A DNA stretch of 64,000 nucleotides from Odobenus rosmarus divergens. Lineage: Eukaryota > Chordata > Mammalia > Carnivora > Odobenidae. The DNA lies in contig NW_004450566.1 of NCBI RefSeq assembly GCF_000321225.1, positions 14,097 to 78,096 on the forward strand, read 5' to 3'. Shown piece by piece: positions 1 to 10,865 of the stretch. The notes under the pieces are model-generated. The model had not been told where the DNA came from. It made no database searches and saw only the letters and a program-made list of their open reading frames with translations. A program made the translations under genes and the position numbers. How positions within the stretch are numbered: position 1 is the first letter of the stretch; every line of letters begins with the position of its first letter.

Positions 1-306
1 TAGACCCTTTAAGTATGATATAGTGTCCTTCCTCATCTCTTATTATAGTCTTTGGTTTAAAATCTAATTTGTCTGATATAAGGATTGCCACCCCACCTTT
101 CTTTTGGCATCCACTAGCATGGTAAATGATTTTCCACCCCCTCACTTTCCATCTGGGGGTGTCTTTGTATCTAAAATGAGTCTCTTGCAGACAGCATATC
201 GATGGGTCTTGTTTTTTTATCTGGTCTGATACCCTGTGTCTTTTGACTGAAGCATTTAGCCTATTTACATTCAGGTAACTATTGAAAGATATGAATTTTG
301 TGCCAT
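1..306 (-). pseudogene. L1 ORF2 N-terminus (endonuclease domain), partial and frameshifted
   Basis: ATG is at 306-304 on the minus strand. The first eleven codons run into a TGA that reflects a one-base loss near position 272; in the next frame the sequence then stays open to the window edge. That frame shows the endonuclease features LNVNRLN, CCLQETHF (with the catalytic Glu) and GGVAILISDK. ORF2 normally encodes endonuclease plus reverse transcriptase; only about the first 100 codons are inside the window. Confidence 0.88.
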
Positions 307-387
307 TGTATTGCCTGTAAGGTGACTGTTACTGTATTTTATCTGTGTTCCTTTCTGGTCTATGTTACTTTTAGGCTCTCTCTTTGC

Positions 388-1492
388 TTAGAGGACCCCT
401 TTCAATATTTCTTGTAGGGCTGGTTTGGCGTTCGCAAATTCTTTTAGTTTTTGTTTGTCCTGGAAGCTTTTTATCTCTCCTTCTATTTTCAATGACAGCC
501 TAGCTGGATATAGTATTCTTGGCTGCATATTTTTCTCATTTATTGCTCTGAATATATCATGCCAGTCCTCTGGCCTGCCAGGTCTCTGTGGATAGGTCGG
601 TTTCCAATCTAATGTTTCTACCATCGTAGGTTACAGATCTCTTGTCCCGAGCTGCTTTCAGGATTTTCTCTTTGTTTCTGAGACTCATAAGTTTTACTAT
701 TAGATGTTGGGGTGTTGACCTATTTTTATTGATTTTGAGAGGGGTTCTCTGTGCCTCCTGGATTTTGATGCCTGTTTCCTTCCCCAAATTAGGGAAGTTC
801 TCTGCTATAATTTGCTCCAATATAATTCTGCCCTTCTCTCTCTTTCTTCTTCTTCTGGGATCCCAATTATTCTAATATTGTTTTGTCTTATGGTATCACT
901 TATCTCTCGAATTCTACCCTCATGATCCAGTAGTTGTTTATCTCTCTTTTTCTCAGCTTCTTAATTTTCCATCATTTGGTCTTCTATATCACTAATTCTC
1001 TCTTCTGCCTCATTTATCCTAGCAGTTAGAGCCTCCGTTTTTGATTGCACCTCATTAATAGCCTTTTTGATTTCAACTTGGTTAGATTTTAGTTCTTTTA
1101 TTTCTCTGGAAAAGGTTTCTCTAATATCCTCCATGCTTTTTTCAAGTCCAGCTAGTATCTTTAAAATCGTCATTTTGAACTCTAGTTCCAACATCTTACT
1201 AATGTCCATATTGATTAGGTCCCTGGCAGTCAGTACTGCCTCTTGTTCTCTTTTTTTTTTTTAAAGATTTTATTTATTTATCTGACAGAGAGTGACACAG
1301 CAAGAGAGGGAACACAAGCAGGGGGAGTGGGAGATGGAGAAGCAGGCTTCCCCTTGAGCAGGGAGCCCGACACGCACCTCGATCCCAGGACCCTGGGATC
1401 ATGATATGAGCTGAAGGCAGACACTTAACGACTGAGCCACCCAGGCGCCCCTTTTGTTCTTTTTTTTGAGGTGATTTTTTCCGTCTTGTCAT
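388..1492 (-). pseudogene. L1 ORF1 (RNA-binding ORF1p), broken
   Basis: It starts at ATG 1492-1490 with a basic N-terminus (MTRRKKSPQKKEQ), is interrupted after about 13 codons by the SINE at 1249-1450, and resumes with the coiled-coil segment (EFKMTILKILAGLEKSMEDIRE, about 1180-970). A TAA at 961-963 ends that part. The RRM-like segment (about 820-560, NFPNLGKETG and QEAQRTP) and the C-terminal domain (about 580-390, PRILYPARLSLKIEGEIKSF) are in shifted frames, ending at TAA 388-390. ORF1p is the nucleic-acid chaperone of the L1 particle; this copy cannot make it. Confidence 0.9.
1249..1450 (-). mobile_element. CAN-SINE inserted in L1 ORF1
   Basis: The reversed head (GAGCCACCCAGGCGCCCC) ends at 1450 and the A-tail appears as T/AAAGATTTTATTTATTTAT on the left. 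The flanks TTGTTCT...TTTTTTT recur on both sides as a target-site duplication, so the SINE is younger than the L1 it entered. Confidence 0.93.
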
Positions 1493-1651
1493 TTTGTCCA
1501 GAGGACAATAGGTGAATGAGAGAACAAAATACTAACAGGGTAACAACGACCCCAGAGAAATATACACTAAACAAATCAGAGGAGACCTGAAACTGGGGGA
1601 AAAGAAGCAGAAAGAAAGAAAAAAGAAAAAGGAAAAGATTTACAAAAAAAG

Positions 1652-2165
1652 GATATGATCAAACATGATCCGGCTGGTGCATAGATCAGTGCCACACACT
1701 AGATTTGGGGTTTATTTTCGTCTGTTAGAAGAAAGTGCCTCCCAAAATTTTAAAGAAAGAAAAACTTATATATGTACAAAAATAAGGGTAAATATGATGA
1801 CAGGATGGAATATGACTGTAAAGATGAAAATTATAAAAGATTTTATAAAAGGAATTGATAAGAAGTTGGTTGGAAAAAAAAAGAAGAGGAATTTAAAAAA
1901 AAAAGGGAGAGAATGTGATCAGGCAGGAGACTAGAACAAAGCCATACACTAGAGATTTAGGGTATATTTTGGTCTGTTCAAAGAAACTGTATCCCAAAAT
2001 TTTAAAGAGAGAACAACTTATATATTTATACCAAAAATAAGGTTAACTACTATGAAGAGATAGAATATGACTCTAAAAATGAAAAATAAAAAAGATTTTT
2101 AAAAAAGGGATTGATAAGATGTTGGTTGAAAAAGAGAAAAAGAAAAATTCAAAAAAAAAAGACAA
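1652..2165 (-). repeat. Two-copy tandem duplication (about 252-bp unit) in the L1 5'UTR
   Basis: The blocks 1652-1909 and 1910-2165 share ordered landmarks at a constant offset of about 252 bp: CCCAAAATTTTAAAGA (1741 and 1993), an ACTTATATAT run, GGAATATGACT-like sequence, and GATAAGAAGTTGGTTG-like sequence. Divergence is substantial, so the duplication belonged to the L1 lineage or is old. Confidence 0.8.
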
Positions 2166-3234
2166 TTAAAAAAATTAACTTTGAAAGACTAAAGAATCAT
2201 GGAAAAAAGCCATGAATTCTATGTGCAGTATTCCCCTAGCGCTGGAATTCTGCCGTTCTCATTGATCGGTGAAGTTGTTCTTGGCTGGGTGTTCTTGCGG
2301 ATCTTCTGGGGGAGGGGCCTGTTGCTCTGGTTCCCAAATGTCTTTGCCAGAGGCGGAATTGCCCCACCCTTGCCGGTCTGGGCTAAGTAATCTGCTCGGG
2401 TTTGCTCTCGACAGCTTTTGTTCCCTGCAAGTTTTCCATATGGCTTTGGAGGATGAGAGTGAAAATGGCAGCCTCCACCCCGGAGGAGCCAAGAACTCGG
2501 GGCCCCACTCCTCAGTGCATCCCCAGAGAAAAGCAGTCACTCCCGACTCCCCAGTCTCCAGCTGCACTCTGTGCTCACTCGGCCTGTGAACAAGCATTTC
2601 TATCTCTGGCACCCGACCCCATGTGGAGTCTCCAAACCCAGCAGATCCCTGTGGTGCACTCCCGCACCGCTCCTCCCCGGGGAGGAAGGGGAGTCTCCCT
2701 GGATCTGCCACTTGTTGGGTCCCTGCTGGAGGAGCAGTGGCCCGACTGTGCCTCGGATCACGGTTTATGGCAAACCCGAGCTGACAGCCTGCTCCTCGGC
2801 TCCGTCTCTGCAGCCCACTTCCCTGCTCCGATACCTGGGAGCTCTGCTGCACTCAGGCACCCGCGGTCTTTCTGTGACCCCGAGGGTCCTGAGACCATAC
2901 TGTTCCAGTGAGGGTTCCACCCCCTGCTTAGCCACTGGAGCGATGTCCCTCAGTGGAACAGACTTCTAAAAGTTCCAATTTTGTGCTCCGCTGCTTTATC
3001 ACTTGCCAGTAGCGGCTAACGGAGGCCCCCTCCCGCCCTCTATCCTCCCGAATATTGCCTGGGATTCACTTCTCTGCACGTCCTACCTTCCAGGAAGTGG
3101 TCGCTTTTCTGTTCAGAGAGTTACTGCTATTCTTTTCTTCGATCTCCTATTGAGTTCGTAGGTGTTCAGAACGGTTTGATCCCTATCTAGCTGAATTCCT
3201 GGGACCAGACGAAATTTAGGTCTCCTACTCCTCT

Positions 3235-3243
3235 GCCATCTTG
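3235..3243 (-). promoter_or_regulatory. YY1-like motif CAAGATGGC at the L1 5' end
   Basis: On the minus strand CAAGATGGC sits about 10-18 bases from the L1 5' end. In primate L1 the same motif at the same place binds YY1 and sets the start of transcription. Its role here is inferred by analogy. Confidence 0.6.
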
Positions 3244-3563
3244 CTCCTCCCCTCTCAGATAAATACTGAATTTTTTTTAATATAGATTGAATTGCCCTTG
3301 TCCCACTCTGGTCCTAAAACTGGAAGGAGCTTGTAACACTAGAACGTCTTGAGGAGCAACACTGGACATGGCCCTTTATTAGCAGAAATAGTATCGGCCC
3401 TTTAGGAGTGGGGGCAGTAAATGGTTGGGAAGGGGGTTTGGATCTGGCTACACTGGGGAAAAACACTGGTAGTATAACTGGAAAGATGATAATAACTATG
3501 CAAGTCTAGATATTTTAATTTGAAGATGAGAAGAGAGAGTATCAATCAAAAATAATACTGAAG

Positions 3564-3752
3564 GGCGCCTGGGTGGCTCAGTTGGTTGGGCGACTGCCTT
3601 TGGCTCAGGTCATGATCCTGGAGTCCCTGGATCGAGTCCCGCATAGGGCTCCCTGCTCGGCGGGGAGTCTGCTTCGCCCTCTGACCCTCCCCCTCTCATG
3701 TGCTCTCTCTCTCTCATTCTCTCTCTCTCAAATAAATAAAATCTTTTTTTAA
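3564..3752 (+). mobile_element. CAN-SINE
   Basis: Head GGCGCCTGGGTGGCTCAG, body with AGTCCCTGGATCGAGTCCC, CT-rich stretch and AATAAATAAAATC tail. It has a perfect 16-bp target-site duplication AAAAATAATACTGAAG at 3548-3563 and 3753-3768. Confidence 0.96.
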
Positions 3753-5660
3753 AAAAATAATACTGAAGTCCCATATTAAGATTTAAAACATTGAATGGGC
3801 TGTAAAGTATGGAGATGACTGTCAGTAAAAATATGCCCAGGGGATCTCTGGAGAAAGTGAGAATCAAGACAAAAGAAGAGAAAAAAATGTCCTTAAGCTG
3901 AAAATTTTAAAAGCCTCACTAGGTGATTTTAGAATGCCAAAAGGACTATTCACCAAGGATACAACCTGTTAACTTAATATTTAATGGAATAAGCTGGGCT
4001 TTTCTTAGAAAAAAAAGCCTTTAAGAAAATTTCAATTGTTGTTCACTGTAAAATAGAGTCTTTAACTGCAGACAGGATTATAGACTTGGGAGTGAAAAGT
4101 AAAAAGCAAGGTGAGAAACATAAGGATCAGAAGTATTGTATGAGAGCAGAAGTCAGGTGAATTGGTTTGTCCAAGCTGTTGAATGAAAAAGGAGAACATT
4201 TCAAAGCAGGCTTGTGAAATGCCCAGTTGGGATAATGCCCAATGGATGGTCAGAGCAGGGATGCATAGCAGAGAAAGAGTAAGAAATGGGAAAGACTTAA
4301 GAGCAATTTACCATTGTAAACGGCATAACTTTTAGTACAGTTAACCCTGGAGCCAGATTCTAGTAATATTGAAAAAAATCTATTTTTTTAATGTATTAGA
4401 GATCTTCAAAAGGTCTATCAGCAAAGTGTTACAACATTTAAATCTAATATTCTATATTCTGTATGGCTACCAATAGAAATATTCACAAATATTATGCATA
4501 AATAAATGATACCATCAATAATGCTTGATAATGATACTTGTATATATATTTTTCAAGGAGTGAATGACAAAGCAGGCATATTAAAGGCTGAACAACTAGA
4601 TTTCTTTGAAGTTCAATCCTTTGAAAAATGCTGGTAGAAACAAGCAGTTCTGGTTCAAAGGAACATATGTTCTGGTATTTTTAAGTAACATTTTAACTGG
4701 AAAACACAACGGTTGTTTGAAAAACACAATTGCGCACAATGATAGAGGTGGGTGGATAATATCTATTCAAACAAACATTTGAACATTTTAGACCTTTTCT
4801 GAAAGAGTTTAGGGTAGTTAGATTTAGCATATAAGTATCATTCTGATGTTCACCTTGGCTTCTCCAAACAGAATTGACAATATAGCAGCCTTGCAGTTTA
4901 GAAGAAATCTGTCAGCTACTTCTCTAGGAAGAATTACATAGGTAATAAAATGAATAAAGTCAACTTTTCTTATGACTGACTGTATCATTACTGACCCTGG
5001 TATGTGACTTTGCTTACGTTACTCTTTGTGCAAGCTCTTGTTGTTTAAAAAAAAAATGCTAATCTTGAATTTTATGATTTTTGTGTAAATTTGCAAGCTT
5101 TATCTCTCCCTAGATAAGTTAATACAATACAAATACATTTTTCACCAGGCTGATTTGTAGGCCAGTAGGTCCGTAGTTTATCAGTGTTGCCTTCTCCTAT
5201 CTCCTCTTTGCTTCCTCTCTCCCAGCCTCCCTCCAGCAGCTAGCCCTGATGCCCTATTCTGCATCCTGGCAGTGCAGGACTCCGCTACCATGTTTCCCTA
5301 AGCTTGTTCTCCAGAGCACAGCCCAAGCCGTCAGATCCATAGTCTTTAAACTGGTTTTGACTGAGTACCCTAAAAGAAAGAATTTTGAGCACACCCTCAG
5401 TATCTTCATGAATTACATGCATATATTCATTAAGAATACAATATAACATACTGAAACAGAAAGATTTCAATAGATGAGATAAAGATGAAGTAAATAATAT
5501 TTTAAATAAATGTAAACTGTATTAATAATAATACAAAATACATTCTCTCTAAAATGTTACTGTTTGTAAAGCTTTTTAGAGAGAACAATAATTAAATGTG
5601 TCTCAGTATTTTTTAAATCTTGGTTTAATATTTTGTGAAACAGCAACACAGATGTCTGCT

Positions 5661-5878
5661 TTTTTTTTTGTAAAGATTTATTTATTTATTTGAGAGAGAG
5701 AAGAGAGCACACAAGCAAGCTGGAGGAGGGGCAGAGGGAGAGGGAGAGAGAGAATCCTGAAGCAGACTTCATGCTAAGCAGGGAGCCCACCGTGGGGCTG
5801 ATCCCAGGACCCTGAGGTCATGACCTGAGCCAAAACCAAGAGTTGGACGCTTAACCGATTGAGCCACCCAGGTGCCCC
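5661..5878 (-). mobile_element. CAN-SINE
   Basis: T-rich start, AAAGATTTATTTATTTATT, and reversed head ending GAGCCACCCAGGTGCCCC. Target-site duplication CAGATGTCTGCT / CAGATGTCTACT at 5649-5660 and 5879-5890. Confidence 0.94.
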
Positions 5879-6261
5879 CAGATGTCTACTTTTACATTCA
5901 GTTTATTTAAAGGTTCTCTGAGAAGAGCTCACAAAGATATATGGATTTAAATGGAAGAACTGTTTCTTAGATGGGTTACTAAATCACAATACTTATTTTT
6001 CAGTACAACTTGCTATGTAAAGGTTCTGGTTAATATCTAATGAATACATTTCCAATTTGCCTGTTACTCATTTGTTTCTACACTCTAATGAGAAGGTGTT
6101 GTAAATGTTTATATTTTTAACAAATGGCTTCAAACGGCATGGAAATTTTATTTGAAAAAGGTTTAACTGGGTTTAAAAAATCCTATGAGATACGAGTTTT
6201 TATAGGTTACATGCAGTGTTTTTCATCACAAAAATTACATAATGAAGGAAATATTTTCTAA

Positions 6262-6490
6262 CATCAACATAGCATGGTAGGTAAGGGCATAGACTCAAGC
6301 CAGTCTACTAAGTTGGAATCCCAACTCCCCTACTCATTGTTTATGTAGCCATGGGCAAGTTACTTCGTCTGTTGTGCCTCAGTTTTCTCTCCTGTGAATT
6401 AGAATGGTAATAGAACCTATTCAACAAGGCCATTATGAAAATTAAATAACTCAATAAAGTACTTAATATAATATCTACATATAGCAAGTA
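6262..6490 (+). repeat. MIR (mammalian-wide interspersed repeat)
   Basis: The typical MIR core is readable: GGCATAGACTC, the GGGCAAGTTACTTCGTCTGT..GCCTCAGTTTTCTC block, then AATGGTAATAGAACCTA and ATTAAATAACTC. Confidence 0.85.
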
Positions 6491-6539
6491 TACTTAAATA
6501 TGTAAAGGATTAAGGGGAGAATTCTCATGCCGTGCTGTT

Positions 6540-7220
6540 GTAAACAGTGTAAACATTAAAATTACTTTTAATGTCAGTTGGGTATTATCTACCAAAGTTG
6601 GACATACACATACCCTGTGACCTAGCATACCCACAAGTATATTTAACAAGAGTCATCCTCAAGGCTTTGTTTGTAATAGGCAAAAACTACAAATAACCCA
6701 CATGTTCATCTACAATGGGATGGATAAGTAAATGGCTTTGTATATATCCACTGGATGCTATTCAGCAATAAAAATGAACGAGAAGAATAAACCACAGCTA
6801 CATTCACATGAATGAATCTGACAAATGATGAACATAAGAACAAAGACATAAAAATGTATATATAGTGTGATGCCACTTATAAAAAGTTCAAAAAGAAGCA
6901 AAACAAAAATGTTTGCTTAAGAATGCACAGATAGTAAAATTATATAGAAAATAAATAATCATCACAAAAGTCAGGCTCATAATTCTCTCTTAAAAAAAGA
7001 AGAGGACTGTAACTGAGGAGGGGCACCAGGGGTGTGCGCGCTCACGTGTGTGTGTGAGCACGTGTGCCTGCACCCTTGAATGAATGCTGATAGTACCTTG
7101 TTTTCTGATTTGGGAGCTGTTTAGGAATGTTTACTTTACAATTATTAACTTATGATAAGTTTTATGCACTTTTCTGTGTATGTGTGTTATATTTCACAAT
7201 GAAGAAATTTTTTAAAAACT
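6540..7220 (+). mobile_element. Old L1 (L1M-type) 3' fragment
   Basis: It has the ORF2-end/3'UTR pattern of L1: CCACATGTTCATCTACAATGGGATGGATAAG, then GCTATTCAGCAATAAAAATGAACG, then a GT-rich patch (7035-7070) and a TTATATTTCACAATGAAGAAATTTTTTAAAA end. Diverged and truncated at the 5' side. Confidence 0.7.
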
Positions 7221-9419
7221 CTACACAAGTCTTGTTAGCACAAAATTAACTGCACTGTTAACATCTTATATTACTATGTATTCTGGCTCCAACTTCTTTG
7301 CTGGAATAACTGTCTGTAAGATGTACCATGAATGAGTTTCATGTGGTTGTGCTCACTGTAACCTTAGCTTGGAATCCGCGCTTTTATTTTTTCTTTAATA
7401 AAAAGTTTTTCTTAAAACAACTAATCAATCAGTGATTACACTTACACAAGTTTTGCATAAAACATAGTTTTTATTTTTAAAAATTCAGTTATTACTTAAA
7501 ATACCATTTAAAGAAGTAGCAGAGAAGGATTATCTTCTCTACTATAGCTTTCCTTTAGTGGCTTACAAAAAAATGTCATTTTAAAATGTATTTCATTATT
7601 GAAACACAGTCTAGTAAATACCACACTGAAACAGAATCTATCTGACATAACAGAATCTATCTACCATAATGTGAGACATATTAAAAACATCTGTGCTTTC
7701 AGTTTAACTTTATGGTAAACTTCTCACATTGTGTAACTTGTTCCAATACTCATGTCTTGGGGTCTTTAGCAGTGTTTTATGTGCATATTCTCAGGTATTA
7801 ACTGTCAAAGGAATGCAGTTGTTTTTTTCCATTTGTGTTCCATGTATAATTTCAGACATTTTCATCTTGGCAAGAAGAAAACTGTTTTCCCAATTGTATG
7901 CTGCTTTCTGACTTTCATTGTTAAGAAAGCTCAAAGAGGCTTTTTAGCATTTGTAATATATGAATTTTCTTTAAAGTATTGGCTTAAATAGTATATTACT
8001 AAATATGCTGGATATGTTGTGGAGTTTTGCCTTCGTGCTGGGATACCTAGTTTTTAAATGGCTAACTAATTGTAATCAGTTCAGAATATCATCATCTATG
8101 AACTCTGATATGCACTTAGGGTAAAGTCAGTAAAAGTAGGTGTAAATTCATATTTAAAACAATGTTCTTTCTAGTTTCAATGATTATGGCCACCTTGTCA
8201 GATCTGATTAGTCATTAGTTTTTTACTTGGCAATGTAGCTTCCAAAGGGCATCAGAAATGTCAGCTCAGCCAATTGTGTTTGCCTGTTCTTGCATTATGA
8301 ACACCATCTCCATTGGTCCATGCTGTAACAATTAGTTTACTTAAATATCATACATAAATCCACTTAGTTAGATATAGAAATTGCACCATGTGGCAATATG
8401 TTGAAAGCGAACAAAGGAGAGAGCCCTCCCTTCCTCTATTATGTGCTGCTGTGCTCCCCCCCTCCCCAGAGCCCCCCAGGTGCTTGCCCACTTATGGATC
8501 AAGTGGGGTGTTGGTGCCAGTCCTCACATTCAATATGAGTAAAGCTTAATTTATTCCCCTCTTTTTTGGTGAAAAATATATTTGTTTGTACATAGAAATT
8601 CAAATACTTTATTCTAAAATTTCAGGGGTCACATTCTGTATCCCACTTTGGAGACCTTTGCTCTAGATAAGTGTTTTAAAATTTTGTTTTTTTTTTGATG
8701 TTAGAAATCCCCTCTTTTTTACTGAAAATAAACTTGAAACTCTAATATATTTTTAAAAAATTAGATGACAATAACACTGGTCTGATTGAGATGGGAGAAG
8801 GTGGTGCTCAGATCTCTCTAGGCATCCATCTTTCTCCCCAACCTCCTCAGGTGGAAAACTAGTTTCCTTGAAACACAGATGGAAAAATCTTATGCCAACC
8901 TTAATTCTTCAGATCTACACTTAGTAACACTTGCTTCCTCTCTAGTCATTAAGGAATCAGCAAAATTTTTAACGGTATATTAATTTCATGATCTGGTATA
9001 TTAATTTATATTAATATTCATGATCTGGGGATCAGTAATAACTCATTGAGTTACCTCATACATACCTGACATGCATGTGTGGCTACATTTTATCTGGGGA
9101 TGAGAACATTCATTAGAATGAATATAAAATAGTGGCATTTCAGCTGTGAAAATAGGAAAACTATTGTTCGGGCTAGAGGAGCTTGCTTTCGTTCTCCCCA
9201 GTGACCTTGAGATTGGAGGACATAATGATAATTGAATTTGTTACACCCTGGTAAAAGTAAATTTTTTATTAAATGCTACTGAGGGAAACTACAAATACAT
9301 AAACCAAATAAACATTGTAAATAAAAGGAAAATAATTACAAAAAAGTAGTCAAGATAATTCTGAAAAGAATCTTTAAGATATCAGGAAATGGACCATCTG
9401 TGATCTTGCATTAGCCAAG

Positions 9420-9760
9420 ATAAGTAACACTAGCTACTATAATAATTGACCACAAAATGTCTGGCTTAACTCAATAAGGGTCCATTTTCTTACTCATGTC
9501 CCAGTACAATGCATCCTGTGAGGCAGCTCTGCTATAACCAGTCCTTCAGGGACCCAGGCCTCCTCCATGCCACAGACCAACAATTTCAAACACATGGCTT
9601 CAACATTGACCTGGCTTCATACAATTACGAGAAAGAGGGATAAAAGAGAGTGGAGAAAGCATACTTTTCTTAACTGCTCAGCAGGGATTACATTCTACTG
9701 CCAAAAACTAATCATATGGCTCTATCTACATGTAAAAACTTTGGGAAATGTAGTTTAGCT
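9420..9760. repeat. Probable medium-reiterated repeat, family not determined
   Basis: The wording (TTAGCCAAGATAAGTAACA, GGGACCCAGGCCTCCTCCAT, TTTGGGAAATGTAGTTTAGCT) is of a kind I associate with old interspersed repeats of mammals, but I cannot name the family by eye. Confidence 0.35.
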
Positions 9761-10069
9761 ATGGGTCCTGGAAGAGAAGGTGGGTTTGGTGAGCATCTAG
9801 CTGAGCTCCATCATATATACAGAGGAATTCCTAATCTATAATTGAGTATCATCAGGTCTGACTTTGGAAATCTCTTGGGAAGTCACTCTCTTTTTTGCTT
9901 GTTGTAATAAGGAGGCAACTGCACTCTAGCATGAATTTCAGCTCTTGCCGTTCCCTGAACAAGCCATGATCTTCCATGTCTCTATACCTTTACATGTGAT
10001 TTGCATATGATGTCTGTCCATTCTTTCTAAAACTCTTTCCCTTTCCTCCTCCCTCCTCTTCTTCCATAT

Positions 10070-10410
10070 CTAACAATTCCTCCTCATCCTTTAAGACCCA
10101 AGACAATGTTTACTTCCTCTATGAACTTCTAATGACACACAGGCACAGATCTCTTCTTAATGTTCACTTTTATCCTTGTACTTTGTACCTACCTCTGTTA
10201 CTGAATGTGTGAGCCTGTATTATAATTATTTAAGGAACCAGTATGTTTTCAAAGGATTGGGTGATTAATATTTACAATATAGTGACCATTAATTATAGAC
10301 TGAGTTTCTCAAGGGTAACACTTGAGTCTTATATATCTTAATATCTCCCATGCCTGCCTAGCACAGGCCTGGCTCACATAGTAACAGAAGAGAAAAAAAT
10401 GAATGCTGTC
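10070..10410 (+). repeat. L2-like LINE fragments
   Basis: The phrases CTCATCCTTTAAGACCCAAGACAATGT, CTTCCTCTATGAACTT and CCATGCCTGCCTAGCACAGGCCTGGCTCACATAG match the 3' region of L2 in order, with a gap between. Confidence 0.65.
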
Positions 10411-10439
10411 TCTCTTCCTGCCAGTTCCCAATTCCCATC

Positions 10440-10865
10440 CCCCTTTTTCATATTGTGGCAAAAACATATAAAATGTATCATCTTCACTATTTTTAAGTGT
10501 ACATTACAGTAGTGTTAACTATATGTATCTTGTTTCAATAGATTTCTAAAACTTCTTTATCTTGCAAAACTGAAACTCTACCCATTGAGCAACTCTCCAT
10601 TTCTTCCTACCCCCAGTCCCTGGTAACCACCATTCTTTCTGTTTCTAAGAGTTTGACTAGCTTAAATACCTGGTGTAAGTGGAATAATGCAGTATTTGTC
10701 TTCTCGTGACCGCCTTACTTCCCACTTAGCATAATGCCCTCAAGATTCATTCATGTTGTAACAGATGACAGGATTTCCTTCCTTTTCAAGTCCAAATGTT
10801 TCATTGTAGGTACATACCATATTTTCTTTATCCATTCATCGTTAGTGTCTTTGTTTTTGACCTGT
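10440..10865 (-). mobile_element. Old L1 fragment, reversed
   Basis: The plus strand reads as the complement of an L1M 3' part: CCCAGTCCCTGGTAACCACCATTCT, TTCCCACTTAGCATAATG, CAAGATTCATTCATGTTGTA and TTTATCCATTCATC. Confidence 0.7.

Larger units (their letters stand above)
1..3252 (-). mobile_element. LINE-1 5' portion, minus strand (ORF2 start, ORF1, 5'UTR)
   Basis: Read on the minus strand the order is 5'UTR (3252 to 1493), ORF1 (1492 to 388), an 81-bp spacer, then the start of ORF2 running off the left edge. The 5' end looks complete: it begins GAGGAGCAAGATGGCAGAGG, the arrangement I know from carnivore L1 5' ends. A CAN-SINE at 1249-1450 interrupts ORF1. Internal stops and frameshifts show a dead copy. 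The 3' end and the left target-site duplication lie outside the window. Confidence 0.93.
1493..3252 (-). mobile_element. L1 5'UTR with internal tandem duplication
   Basis: This 1.76-kb leader has a GC-rich outer half (about 2200-3252) that would hold the L1 promoter, and an A-rich inner half made largely of two diverged copies of a 250-bp unit (1652-1909 and 1910-2165). The GC-rich half has long open frames on both strands; none has proven coding value. Confidence 0.85.
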
